64,000 nt of DNA, from NCBI GenBank assembly GCA_035763085.1, contig DASUBV010000150.1, forward strand, positions 62,001-126,000, written 5' to 3'. Numbering within the stretch: position 1 is the first letter of the stretch; every line of letters starts with the position of its first letter. Positions 51,580 through 60,198 of the stretch are shown piece after piece. A program made the position numbers and the translations under genes. Under the pieces are notes generated by a model, which saw only the letters and a list, made by a program, of their open reading frames with translations, made no database searches and had not been told where the DNA came from. This DNA comes from DASUBV01 sp035763085 (lineage in GTDB: Bacteria > Actinomycetota > Actinomycetes > Streptosporangiales > Streptosporangiaceae).

Positions 51580-52860
51580 CTACCGCCGCTTCTTCTTGCC
51601 CGCCGGCCGGCGCTTGGCGGCACTGGTGCGCCGGGGCTGCTGCCGGGCCGATGGCCGCGAGTTCGGGCTGCGGGCCCCGCCCGTGCCGGGCGCGGCCCGG
51701 CCGGCCGGCACCGGCTCGCTGGCGCTGCCCGCGTCGCCGCCAGCATCCTGGCCGGCGGCCAGATCCTGGTCCCCTGCCTCGTCCTGGTCCTCCAGCACGA
51801 CCGTGCCGGCCGCCGCGCCCGCCGGCCCGGAGCTGCCGCCCCTGGCCGCGGCCGCCTTGGCCTTGCGCTGGGCGGCCCGGCCGCCGGCCGCCTTGAGGGC
51901 GACCTGCCGGGCGAGCTGCTTGTACTGGGGCTCGCGCTCCTTGAGGTCGGTCAGCACCGGGGTGGCGATGCAGATCGAGGAGTAAGTGCCCGACAGCATG
52001 CCGACGAACAGCACCAGCGACAGGTCCTTCAGGTCGCCGTTGCCGAGCAGGCCCACGCTGACGGCCAGGATCGCGGCGACCGGCAGCAGCGCGATCAGCG
52101 AGGTGTTGATCGATCGCACCAGGGTCTGATTCAGGGCCAGGTTGGCGGCGTCGGAGTAGGTCGACTTGCGGGTCCCGGTGAGGCCCGCAGTGTTCTCTCT
52201 GACCTTGTCGAAGACCACCACCGTGTCATACAGCGAGTAACCCAGGATGGTCAGCAGCCCGATGACGGTCGCCGGGCTGACCTGGAAGCCAGTCAGGGCG
52301 TAGACGCCGACGGTGATCACGATGTCGTGGGCGAGCGCGATCAGCGCGGCGCTGGCCATCTTCCACTCGAACGCGATCGACAGGTAGATGACGATCACGA
52401 TCAGGAACGCGATCAGGGCCTGCAGCGCCTTCTCGGAGATCTGCCCGCCCCAGGTCGGGCCGACGAAGCTGCGGCTGACCTGGCTGGCGGGGATGTTGTA
52501 GGTCTTGGCGATCGCGTCCTGGACCTTGGAGCCCTGGGCGAAGGTGGTCTGCTCGGTCTGCACCGACCACAACGGCGGCTTGCCGGGCGGGTGGGTCACG
52601 GTCGCGGTCGGGTCGGCGCTGGGGTCGGCCGCGGTGATGACGGAATCGACCTGGGTCGTGGTGGTCCCGGCGGCGGAGAACTGGAAGACCGAGCCGCCCT
52701 TGAACTCCACGCTGTAGTCCAGCCCGCGCACCAGCAGCGCCACGATGCTGACGACCAGGATGAGCCCCGAGACGGCGTAGAAGATCTTCCGCCGGCCGAC
52801 GAAGTCGACCGAGACCTCGCCGCGGTACAGCCGGCCACCGACATTCCCGAGCCTGGACAT
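51580..52860 (-). CDS. secF: Protein translocase subunit SecF
   Basis: Works with SecD and YajC to drive proton-powered export at the Sec channel. About six membrane spans; the SecF motif region DYSVEFKGGSVFQF near the N-terminus and ALAHDIVITVGVYALTGFQV plus TILGYSLYDTVVVFDKVREN in the membrane core. ATG 52860 shares one base with the secD stop (TGATG). The conserved part ends near residue 320; the remaining 105 residues are a cytoplasmic Ala/Gly/Arg-rich tail finishing in RRPAGKKKRR. Confidence 0.95.
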   Translation of the reverse strand: MSRLGNVGGRLYRGEVSVDFVGRRKIFYAVSGLILVVSIVALLVRGLDYSVEFKGGSVFQFSAAGTTTTQVDSVITAADPSADPTATVTHPPGKPPLWSVQTEQTTFAQGSKVQDAIAKTYNIPASQVSRSFVGPTWGGQISEKALQALIAFLIVIVIYLSIAFEWKMASAALIALAHDIVITVGVYALTGFQVSPATVIGLLTILGYSLYDTVVVFDKVRENTAGLTGTRKSTYSDAANLALNQTLVRSINTSLIALLPVAAILAVSVGLLGNGDLKDLSLVLFVGMLSGTYSSICIATPVLTDLKEREPQYKQLARQVALKAAGGRAAQRKAKAAAARGGSSGPAGAAAGTVVLEDQDEAGDQDLAAGQDAGGDAGSASEPVPAGRAAPGTGGARSPNSRPSARQQPRRTSAAKRRPAGKKKRR

Positions 52861-54770
52861 CAGAACTCCTTCGCGGTGGTCCGGGCCGAGCCGCCGGCCG
52901 AGGTCCGGGCGGTACCGCCGGCCGCCGGCCGGGCCGGCGTGCGGCGCGAGCCCCGCCACGGGGAGCGGGCCCCGAGCCGGGCCGGGTCCAGGCCGGACAG
53001 GCGATGGCCCTGGCCGAAGAACTTGGTCCTGGCCAGCAGCGAGACCATGGGCTTGGTGAACAGGAACACGACCACGACATCGACCAGGGTGGTCAGGCCG
53101 AGGGTGAACGCGAAGCCCTTCACGTCGCCGATGGCGAGGATGTACAGCAGCAGGGCGGCCAGGAAGGAGACCGTGTCAGCGACCAGGATCGTCCGCCGGG
53201 CCCGGTTCCAGCCGCGCTCCACGGCGGCGCGCAGCGACCGGCCCTCCCGGACCTCGTCTCGCAGCCGCTCGAAGTAGACCACGAACGAGTCGGCGGTGAT
53301 GCCGATGGCCACGATCAGTCCGGCGACGCCGGCCAGGTCCAGGGTCAGGCCCTCGTACTTGCTCAGCAGCACGACCGACACATACGAGATGATCGCCGCC
53401 ATGAACAGGCTGGACACCGACACGATGCCCAGGCCGCGGTAGTACAGGAACGAGTAGACGATCACCAGCCCGAGGCCGACGGCCGCAGCAATCAGGGCCG
53501 CCTCCAGCTGCGCCGACCCGAGCTCCGGGGAGACCGACAGCACCGACTGCTTCTGGAAGGTCAGCGGCAGGTGGCCGTACTTCAGCACGTTGGCCAGCTG
53601 CGTCGCCGAGCCCTGGCTGAACCCGCTGCCGCCGCCGGTAATCTGACCCTGCGAGCCGGTGATCGGCTGCTGGATCGAGGGCGCCGAGACGACCTTGCCG
53701 TCCAGCACGATCGCGAACTGGTCCAGCACCGAGGTCGGGACCCCGGAGTTGGAGTACTTGTTGTACATCTGGGTCGTCAGGGTGGCGAAGGCCTTGCCGC
53801 CCTGGCTGTTCAGGTTGAAGTTGACGACCCACTGGTTGGACGAGTTCAGCGCCGCGGTGGCCGAGGTGAGCTGGGTGCCGGTCACCGGCGCGGTGTCCAG
53901 CACGTACTTGATGCCGTTATTGTCACAGGCCACGATCTGCGACTTGGTGTTGTCCCAGGCGCTGGAGTTAGTGCCGTAGATCCGCTGCTGCCAGTTCTTG
54001 TCCGCGCAGTTCAGCTTGTTGAACAGCGCCATCGTGGGCTTGTTCACCAGGCTGGCATCCCCGGCGGTGGGGGTGACGGCGGGACTCGAGGCGGACGCTG
54101 ACGGCGACGGTGAGCTGGCGGCCCTGGCCGAGGCAGACGTGCTGGGCGAGGATGAGGCGGCCGCGGCCGGCGCGGCGGCCAGCTTGCGGGCGCTGACGTC
54201 CTGCCCGCTGCCGCCGGAGCTCGTGCCGGGGCTGGGGCTGGCCGTGGAGCCCGCCGCGGCGCTGCCCGATGCGCTGGGCGAGGCCGAGCCGCTCGGCGAG
54301 GCCGACGGGCTGGACGACGGGGCGGTCTTGAAGGCGCTCGCCGGAGCGCACTGGGTGCCGGTCCCCGTGCACAGCAGGACCTGGCGGAACCGCAGCTGGG
54401 CCGTGGTGCCGACCAGGGCGACGACCTTCTGGGCACCCGCGCCGGGCACCGACACCGTGATCAGCTGGCTGCCCTGCTGCTGCACCTGGGCGCCGGTGAA
54501 GCCCGCGCCGTTGACCCGCTTGTCCATGATCGAGATGGCTTCGCTCATCTCGCCCTGGCTGGGCACCGCGTGGCCGTGCGGGGGAACCGCCTTGAGGGTC
54601 ACCGCGGTGCCGCTGGACAGGTCCAGGCCGAGCGCGACCTTGAAGCTGTCGTGCCACTTGGCCGGGTGGATGATATCCCCCTGCAGCACCCCCGCCAGCA
54701 TCACGATGACCAGCACCGCCAGCGCGGCGAGCAGGCGGCCCGGGTAGGAGGTCTTGGTCGATGGAGCCAC
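52860..54770 (-). CDS. secD: Protein translocase subunit SecD
   Basis: 636 residues: first membrane span (about 12-32), a large periplasmic P1 region beginning LGLDLSSGTAVTLKAVPP, then five C-terminal spans with GLGIVSVSSLFMAAIISYVS and VAIGITADSFVVYFERLRDE. Inside P1, residues about 147-237 are a Ser/Ala/Pro low-complexity insert not usual in SecD. The tail after the last span is Arg/Ala/Gly-rich. It lies 43 nt after yajC. Confidence 0.95.
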   Translation of the reverse strand: MAPSTKTSYPGRLLAALAVLVIVMLAGVLQGDIIHPAKWHDSFKVALGLDLSSGTAVTLKAVPPHGHAVPSQGEMSEAISIMDKRVNGAGFTGAQVQQQGSQLITVSVPGAGAQKVVALVGTTAQLRFRQVLLCTGTGTQCAPASAFKTAPSSSPSASPSGSASPSASGSAAAGSTASPSPGTSSGGSGQDVSARKLAAAPAAAASSSPSTSASARAASSPSPSASASSPAVTPTAGDASLVNKPTMALFNKLNCADKNWQQRIYGTNSSAWDNTKSQIVACDNNGIKYVLDTAPVTGTQLTSATAALNSSNQWVVNFNLNSQGGKAFATLTTQMYNKYSNSGVPTSVLDQFAIVLDGKVVSAPSIQQPITGSQGQITGGGSGFSQGSATQLANVLKYGHLPLTFQKQSVLSVSPELGSAQLEAALIAAAVGLGLVIVYSFLYYRGLGIVSVSSLFMAAIISYVSVVLLSKYEGLTLDLAGVAGLIVAIGITADSFVVYFERLRDEVREGRSLRAAVERGWNRARRTILVADTVSFLAALLLYILAIGDVKGFAFTLGLTTLVDVVVVFLFTKPMVSLLARTKFFGQGHRLSGLDPARLGARSPWRGSRRTPARPAAGGTARTSAGGSARTTAKEF

Positions 54771-54813
54771 GTGTTGTCGCCAGTCCTTTTATGTGCTCAG
54801 CGAGCGCCCGCCG

Positions 54814-55227
54814 CTAGATGGCCAGGTCGCCGCGGTCGTCCGACGACTTCTTCTCCTCGGAGCTGGAGGACGCGGAGCTGGTCTCGGCGTCCGGCTGGCT
54901 GGGCGTGGTGCCCACCCCGTCATCCTCGGGGACCACCTCCATGATCGCCCGCCGCAGCATCGTCACCTGGACGCCCGGCGCGATCTCGATGGTGACGTCC
55001 CGGTCATCGCCGGAGACGACCGTGCCGTACATCCCGGCGGTGGTCCGGACCCGCTGGCCCGGCATGGCCTGGCGCTGAGTCGCCTGGGCCTGGCGCTGCC
55101 GGTTGCGCTGCGGGCGGATGATGGCGAAGTAGAAGACGCCGAACAGCACGATGATGATCAGCAGCGGGAGGAAGCTGCTGCTGGACTGCTTAGCCTGCGC
55201 GGCGGCGACGATATGCATGGCGCCCAT
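54814..55227 (-). CDS. yajC: Sec accessory subunit YajC
   Basis: 137 residues: a short outer N-terminus, one span (about 19-38, SFLPLLIIIVLFGVFYFAII) followed by the hallmark RPQRNRQRQAQ. The cytoplasmic domain has GQRVRTTAGMYGTVVSGDDR and the tail is Ser/Glu/Asp-rich. GGAAGGA lies nine bases before ATG 55227. First gene of yajC-secD-secF. Confidence 0.93.
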   Translation of the reverse strand: MGAMHIVAAAQAKQSSSSFLPLLIIIVLFGVFYFAIIRPQRNRQRQAQATQRQAMPGQRVRTTAGMYGTVVSGDDRDVTIEIAPGVQVTMLRRAIMEVVPEDDGVGTTPSQPDAETSSASSSSEEKKSSDDRGDLAI

Positions 55228-55333
55228 ATCGGGGCATCCTTCCGGTTGATGGCCGTGACCGGTGGGGCCGGTCCGGCGCCCTGCCGGTCAACCGGCACCA
55301 GCGCCTGGCGGCTTGTCATGAATCAACTGCCGA

Positions 55334-55362
55334 AGTTTAGCGGCGCGCGAGCGACGCACCAA
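55334..55362 (-). promoter_or_regulatory. Promoter of yajC-secDF
   Basis: On the minus strand TTGGTG (55357-55362) and TAAACT (55334-55339) are separated by exactly 17 nt, about 105 nt before the yajC start. This is a good vegetative-sigma match in the 205-nt ruvB-yajC gap, implying that yajC-secDF can be transcribed separately from ruvCAB. Confidence 0.65.
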
Positions 55363-55432
55363 CAGGCTACGGCCTTCCCGGAGCGATCGTGACCAGGCTG
55401 CGACCAGCCGTGACAATCCGGGGCCGACTGCG

Positions 55433-56557
55433 CTAGCCAAATAGCGTGTCCGGGCCCGGCGGGCCGCCCCGCAGCGGGCCGCCGGCCTCCGGCGGCGGCA
55501 CCAGGCCCAGGTGCTCCCAGGCTGCCGGGGTCGCCACCCGGCCGCGCGGCGTGCGGGCCATCAGCCCGGCCCGGACCAGGAACGGCTCGGCCACCACCTC
55601 GACCGTCTCGGATTCCTCGCCGACGGCCACGGCCAGCGTGGACAGCCCGACCGGGCCGCCGCCGAACCGGCGCACCAGCGCGCCCAGGACCGCCCGGTCA
55701 AGCCGGTCCAGGCCGCTCTCGTCGACCTCATACAGCTCCAGCGCCGCCCGCGCCGCGGCCCGGCTGATCACCCCGTCGCCGCGGACCTCGGCGTAGTCGC
55801 GGACCCGGCGCAGCAGCCGGTTGGCAATCCGGGGGGTGCCGCGGGACCGCCCGGCGATCTCGTCGGCGCCCTCGTCGCGCAGCGCCACCCCGAGCAGGCC
55901 GGCGGACCGGCGGACAATCACGCCCAGCTCCGCGGCCTCGTAGAAGTCCAGGTGCGCGGTGAAGCCGAACCGGTCCCGCAGCGGGGCCGGCAGCAGCCCG
56001 GCCCGGGTGGTCGCGCCGACCAGGGTGAACGGGGCGAGGTCCAGCGGGATGGCCGTCGCCCCGGGCCCCTTGCCGATCATCACATCCACCCGGAAGTCCT
56101 CCATGGCCAGGTACAGCATCTCCTCCGCGGGCCGGGCCACCCGGTGGATCTCGTCAATGAAGACCACCTCGCCCTGGCTCAGCGTGGACAGCACCGCCGC
56201 CAGGTCCCCGGCCCGCTCGATGGCCGGGCCGCTGGTGATCCGCAGCGGCGCGCCGAGCTCGGCGGCGATGATCATGGCGATGGTGGTCTTGCCCAGCCCC
56301 GGCGGCCCGGACAGCAGGACGTGGTCCGGCGCCCGGCCGCGCCGCATGGCGCCCTCCAGGACCAGGGACAGCTGCTCGCGGACCCGGGCCTGGCCGACGA
56401 ACTCCGCCAGCCGCTTGGGCCGCAGGGCGCCCTCGATGTCCCGTTCCTCGGCATCGGCCAGCGGTGAGACCAGCCGGTCCAGCTCCGCCTGCTCCGCCGC
56501 GGCCAGGTCCGTCTCGGCCGGGCGGCCGGGCTCAGGCCCCGGCCCAGGCTCGGTCAC
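55433..56557 (-). CDS. ruvB: Holliday junction branch migration ATPase RuvB
   Basis: Hexameric AAA+ motor of RuvAB. Over 374 residues: LRPKRLAEFVGQARVREQL, Walker A GPPGLGKTT, Walker B VFIDEIHR, sensor 1 LVGATTRAGLL, arginine-finger region LRDRFGFTAHLDFY and the C-terminal winged helix with RTPRGRVATPAAWEHLGL. It overlaps the ruvA stop by 4 nt. Confidence 0.96.
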   Translation of the reverse strand: MTEPGPGPEPGRPAETDLAAAEQAELDRLVSPLADAEERDIEGALRPKRLAEFVGQARVREQLSLVLEGAMRRGRAPDHVLLSGPPGLGKTTIAMIIAAELGAPLRITSGPAIERAGDLAAVLSTLSQGEVVFIDEIHRVARPAEEMLYLAMEDFRVDVMIGKGPGATAIPLDLAPFTLVGATTRAGLLPAPLRDRFGFTAHLDFYEAAELGVIVRRSAGLLGVALRDEGADEIAGRSRGTPRIANRLLRRVRDYAEVRGDGVISRAAARAALELYEVDESGLDRLDRAVLGALVRRFGGGPVGLSTLAVAVGEESETVEVVAEPFLVRAGLMARTPRGRVATPAAWEHLGLVPPPEAGGPLRGGPPGPDTLFG

Positions 56558-57201
56558 GCCCGCCCCAGGACCCGCAGCGCTGCCTTCAGGGCCGTCGCGA
56601 CATCGATCTGCGCGCTTTCCGCGCTGTCCGCCCCGGCCCGGGCCAGCAGGTCGGGCTCGACCATGCTGATGGCCTGCTCGGCGTCCCTGGCCTGCCAGCC
56701 GAGGTTGACCAGGCCGGCCCGGACCTGATCACGCCAGGCGGCCGTCCGGGGTGCGGCCCCGCCCGTCGCGGTGCCGGGTGCCGCGGCGCCGCTGTCGGCG
56801 GGCGCGTCGAGCCGCCCGGCCAGTTCCAGCACCATCCGCTGGGCGCCCTTGCGGCCGATGCCGGGCACCGACGTCAGCGCGGCCAGGTCCTCGGCGGCCA
56901 CCGCGCGGCGCAGGGCGTCCGGGGTCAGCACGGCCAGCGTGGCCAGGGCCAGCCGGGGCCCGACGCCGCTGGCGGTCTGCAGCAGCTCGAAGGTGGTCCG
57001 CTCATCGTCGGAGGCGAAGCCGTACAGGGTCAGCGCGTCCTCGCGGACCACCAGCGAGGTCGCCACCCTGGCCCGCTCGCCGGGCCGCAGCCGGGCCAGC
57101 GTGCCGGGCGTGCACTGCACCAGCAGGCCCACCCCGCCGACGTCGATAACCGCGCCGTCCGGCGCCACGGTGCTGACTGTCCCGTCCAGGTGCGCGATCA
57201 C
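56554..57201 (-). CDS. ruvA: Holliday junction DNA-binding subunit RuvA
   Basis: 215 residues: an N-terminal OB domain (VIAHLDGTVSTVAPDGAVID), two helix-hairpin-helix motifs (TASGVGPRLALATLAVL and TSVPGIGRKGAQRMVLELAG), an Ala/Pro-rich linker and domain III that contacts RuvB. GTG 57201 gives the family start and has GGAGGG seven bases upstream; the open frame extends to 57306 without homology. Confidence 0.95.
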   Translation of the reverse strand: MIAHLDGTVSTVAPDGAVIDVGGVGLLVQCTPGTLARLRPGERARVATSLVVREDALTLYGFASDDERTTFELLQTASGVGPRLALATLAVLTPDALRRAVAAEDLAALTSVPGIGRKGAQRMVLELAGRLDAPADSGAAAPGTATGGAAPRTAAWRDQVRAGLVNLGWQARDAEQAISMVEPDLLARAGADSAESAQIDVATALKAALRVLGRA

Positions 57202-57292
57202 CGCGGCCCTCCAGCTCCTGCCCTGCTCCCGGCGGCCGCCTGGCGGCCCGGCCTGGCACAGCCCGCCGCGCTGGCCGGCCGTGTCCCGGCGG

Positions 57293-57931
57293 TCATCCTC
57301 CCGCACCCCCGCCGGCTCCGGCCCCGCGGAGCACCGCTCCGCGCGATACCGCCCGGCGCACCGCCGCGGCCCGCTGCGCCGCCATGGCCTGGTGGGCGGC
57401 CGAGGTGTGCCCGGCGGGCCTGGCTGCGGTCCGGGCCGCCGCCGCGAGCCGGGCCTGCGCGCCGCCGCGCCAGATGTGGCAGATGGCCAGGGCCAGGGCG
57501 TCCGCCGCGTCCGCCGGGCGGGGCGGGTCGGACAGTTTCAGCAGCCTCGCGACCATGGCCACCACCTGCGCCTTGTCGGCCCGGCCGCTGCCGGTAACCG
57601 CAGCCTTGACTTCGCTGGGCGTGTGCAGCGCGACCGGGATGCCGTGCCGGGCGGCGCAGACGATAGCCACCGCGCCGGCCTGCGCGGTGCCCATCACCGT
57701 GGTGACGTTGTGCTGACTGAACACGCGCTCCACCGCCACGGCGTCGGGCCGGTAGTCGGTCAGCAGCTCCTCGATCTGCTGCTCGATGGCCAGCAGCCGG
57801 TGACCGATCTCGCTGTCGTGCGGGGTACGGGCGACGGTGACCGTGACCATGGTCAGGGCCCGGCCGGGCGCCCCGTCCACCACTCCGAGCCCGCACCGGG
57901 TGAGGCCGGGGTCCACGCCGAGTACTCGCAT
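57293..57931 (-). CDS. ruvC: Holliday junction resolvase RuvC
   Basis: Cleaves four-way junctions. The four acidic catalytic residues are visible: Asp-7 (VLGVDPGLTRCG), Glu-68 (VAVERVFSQHN), Asp-141 and Asp-144 (PADAADALALAICH). The family ends near residue 170; the last 40 residues are an Ala/Gly/Arg tail. First gene of ruvCAB, with a LexA-type palindrome 26 nt upstream. Confidence 0.95.
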   Translation of the reverse strand: MRVLGVDPGLTRCGLGVVDGAPGRALTMVTVTVARTPHDSEIGHRLLAIEQQIEELLTDYRPDAVAVERVFSQHNVTTVMGTAQAGAVAIVCAARHGIPVALHTPSEVKAAVTGSGRADKAQVVAMVARLLKLSDPPRPADAADALALAICHIWRGGAQARLAAAARTAARPAGHTSAAHQAMAAQRAAAVRRAVSRGAVLRGAGAGGGAGG

Positions 57932-57956
57932 GCAGCCTGCCGTCCCGGGTCGCTAG

Positions 57957-57970
57957 CGAACAGGTGTTCG
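57957..57970 (-). promoter_or_regulatory. LexA/SOS box upstream of ruvC
   Basis: CGAACACCTGTTCG on the minus strand: CGAAC and GTTCG are a perfect inverted pair with a 4-nt spacer, matching the actinobacterial/Gram-positive LexA site CGAACNNNNGTTCG. It ends 26 nt before the ruvC ATG, so DNA damage probably induces ruvCAB. Confidence 0.75.
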
Positions 57971-58019
57971 GCTGCGACATTACCGGCTAACCGCGCCCCC
58001 GCCCCTCAGCCCGCCCGGC

Positions 58020-58154
58020 GTGTCGCGTTCCCGCCCAACCTGGCATGCGAAAGCGCAGGCCACGCGCACCACGCTGGCGGCCTACGTGACCGCGCTCGGC
58101 GGGCGGCTGCGCCTGATTGCCGAGTTCGAGGACGAGAGCCTCGCCCTCAGCTAG
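58020..58154 (+). pseudogene. C-terminal relic of an XRE/HigA-like antitoxin
   Basis: The plus strand reads ATRTTLAAYVTALGGRLRLI, then AEFEDESLALS, to a TAG. This is the usual ending of XRE-family HigA-type antitoxins (TL.AYV.ALGGRL.L.A.F...). The helix-turn-helix that should precede it is missing: upstream only VSRSRPTWHAKAQ is in frame from a GTG at 58020. No toxin gene is adjacent. The element lies between ruvC and the Eis-like gene, opposite to both. Confidence 0.6.
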
Positions 58155-58169
58155 CCACGAGAACCAGCC

Positions 58170-59390
58170 CTAGAAGTAGTCGTACATGTAGGCGGTGCAG
58201 CCGAAGGCCTCGTCGAGGGCCGCGTCGGCGGCCGGCTCTCCCCCGCCCACCAGGCCGGCGATGCGCAGCGTGGCCAGCGGGGTGCCGGAATACAGGGCGG
58301 CCAGGCCGCGCGGGCCCAGCCGCAGCGGCTCGCCGCCGCCGGCCGGGAGCGCGGCGCTGCCGCCGTCGGCCCGGCTCAGCAGGCCCTTGCCGCCGCTGAT
58401 CTCCAGCAGCCACCGCCCGGCATTGGCGGGCAGCTGGTCGTCGGCCAGGGTCAGCGCCGCAGTGACCACGGCGCCGGCCGGGAAGCCGCGTCCGGCGATG
58501 GCCGCCGGGGCGTCGACCAGCCGGAGCATCCAGGCGTCCTTGCGCCGCAGCCGGACGTCGGGCTGGCTGGTCAGCCAGGTCAGCGGGCTGTCCGGGGCCA
58601 CGAACGCCCGGACGTTGCCGACCATGGTGGCGTGCGAGGCCAGCACCGACCACAGGCTGCGGAAGGTAGCCGCCGACCCGGCGGCGACGCTGTAGGCCAG
58701 GACCTCATCCTGGCTCCTGTTCCACCCGTAGGCCAGGCTCCCGTCCGGGGCCAGGTAGCAGAAGACGTCATCGCTCAGCAGCGGGGCGAGGTCGGCGGCG
58801 CTGTAGGTGATCGGCCCGCACGCCCGCGCGGCCGCGGCCAGGGCGCCGTCGACGGCGATCATCTCGGCGGCATCGGCCGGGCCGGCCCGCCGGACCGGCG
58901 TGGTCCCCGGATCGGCGAGGCCGGCCGCCGGGTCCGGAGCCACCAGCGACCGCAGAGCCCGCGACGGCACGGTGACCTCGTACTGGCCGCCGCCGAACTC
59001 CCAGCCGGTCGCCCGGTAGACGCCGTTGGCGGCCGGGTACAGCACCGACAGCGGATAGCCGCGCCCGGCGACCTGCTGCAGCAGCGCGGTCATCATGGCC
59101 CGGCCCACGCCGCGGCCGCGCTCCTCGGGGGCGACCTTGACCGCGGCCACCCCCGCCATCGGCAGCGACCGGCCGTGCCACCACTGCCGCATGTCGAAGT
59201 ACCAGGCCGAGGCGACCAGGGCCGGCCCGTCGAACACGCCGATGAGGCGGCCGTCGGCGATCAGCCCCCGCGCCCGGCGCAGGTGCCGGTCCCGCCTGGT
59301 ACCGCCGAAGGCCCGCTCGGCCAGGTCCACCTCGGGCTCGAGGTCGTCGTCCGCGGTGAGCAGCCGGACGTCGATGCCAGGGCCGGTCAT
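58170..59390 (-). CDS. Eis-like GNAT N-acetyltransferase
   Basis: 406 residues, the size of mycobacterial Eis (enhanced intracellular survival), which multi-acetylates aminoglycosides and other amines. The acetyl-CoA loop is VAPEERGRGVG (87-96). Tyr-125 (NGVYRATGWEFGG) corresponds to the general-acid Tyr, and the protein ends in DYF, a C-terminal Phe whose carboxylate is the general base in Eis. An SCP2-like C-terminal domain follows the second GNAT fold in the family. Whether it confers drug resistance here is unknown. A gene in this slot between yebC and ruvC is unusual. Confidence 0.82.
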   Translation of the reverse strand: MTGPGIDVRLLTADDDLEPEVDLAERAFGGTRRDRHLRRARGLIADGRLIGVFDGPALVASAWYFDMRQWWHGRSLPMAGVAAVKVAPEERGRGVGRAMMTALLQQVAGRGYPLSVLYPAANGVYRATGWEFGGGQYEVTVPSRALRSLVAPDPAAGLADPGTTPVRRAGPADAAEMIAVDGALAAAARACGPITYSAADLAPLLSDDVFCYLAPDGSLAYGWNRSQDEVLAYSVAAGSAATFRSLWSVLASHATMVGNVRAFVAPDSPLTWLTSQPDVRLRRKDAWMLRLVDAPAAIAGRGFPAGAVVTAALTLADDQLPANAGRWLLEISGGKGLLSRADGGSAALPAGGGEPLRLGPRGLAALYSGTPLATLRIAGLVGGGEPAADAALDEAFGCTAYMYDYF

Positions 59391-59442
59391 GCCGCACCCT
59401 GGGTAGCGCGCCGGCCGGGCACGCGCGGGCCAGTGCCGGGCA

Positions 59443-60198
59443 TCAGCCGATGCGCTCCATGACGTCGTCGGAAACGGAGTAGTTGGCGAACACGTCCTGC
59501 ACGTCGTCGGAGTCCTCGATGGCCTCGATCAGCCGGAAGACCCGCTTGGCGGTCTCCTCGTCCAGCGGCACCTCGACCGAGGGCAGGAAGGCGACCTCGG
59601 CCGACTCGTAGTCGATCCCGCCGTCCTGCAGCGAGGTGCGCACCGGCACCAGGTCAGTCGCCTCGCTGACCACCTCGAACGACTCGCCGAGGTCGTTGAC
59701 CTCCTCGGCCCCGGCATCCAGGACGGCGGTCAGCACGTCGTCCTCGGTGACCTTGCCGTCCGCCTTCGGCACGATAACGACGCCTTTGCGGCTGAACAGG
59801 TATGACACCGAGCCGGGGTCGGCCATCGAGCCGCCGTTGCGGGTCAGCGCGGTCCGCACCTCGGCGGCGGCCCGGTTGCGGTTATCGGTCAGGCACTCGA
59901 CCAGCACCGCGACGCCGCCGGGGGCGTAGCCCTCGTAGGTGATCGCCTCGTAGGCTGCCCCGCCCGCCTCCAGGCCAGCGCCGCGGCGCACCGCCCGGTC
60001 GATGTTGTCGTTGGGCACCGAGCTCCGCTTGGCCTTGGCTACCGCGTCATACAGCGTGGGGTTTCCGGCCGGGTCGGGCCCGCCGCTGCGCGCGGCGACT
60101 TCGACGTTCTTGATCAGCTTGGCGAACAGCTTGCCCCGGCGGGCATCAACGACGGCCTTCTTGTGCTTCGTGGTCGCCCACTTGGAATGGCCGCTCAT
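59443..60198 (-). CDS. yebC: YebC/PmpR-family protein
   Basis: 251 residues starting MSGHSKWATTKHKKAVVDARRGKLF, with GGDP-type loop (RSGGPDPAGNPTLYDAVAKA) and IDRAVRRGAG; the complete YebC family pattern. Members act as DNA-binding regulators or help translation of proline-rich stretches; the latter would be relevant in this proline-rich proteome, but the paralogue type cannot be decided here. It is coupled to pdxT by a 53-nt overlap. Confidence 0.93.
   Translation of the reverse strand: MSGHSKWATTKHKKAVVDARRGKLFAKLIKNVEVAARSGGPDPAGNPTLYDAVAKAKRSSVPNDNIDRAVRRGAGLEAGGAAYEAITYEGYAPGGVAVLVECLTDNRNRAAAEVRTALTRNGGSMADPGSVSYLFSRKGVVIVPKADGKVTEDDVLTAVLDAGAEEVNDLGESFEVVSEATDLVPVRTSLQDGGIDYESAEVAFLPSVEVPLDEETAKRVFRLIEAIEDSDDVQDVFANYSVSDDVMERIG

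Noticed and set aside
48271..53277. 1668-codon open frame on the plus strand across relA, apt, secF and secD
   Set aside because: It is antisense to four well-conserved genes, reads as Gly/Ala/Arg/Asp/His filler without domains and arises because stop codons are rare opposite GC-rich codons. Other long antisense frames (for example 3678-5420, 23827-26730, 37464-39551) are rejected for the same reason.
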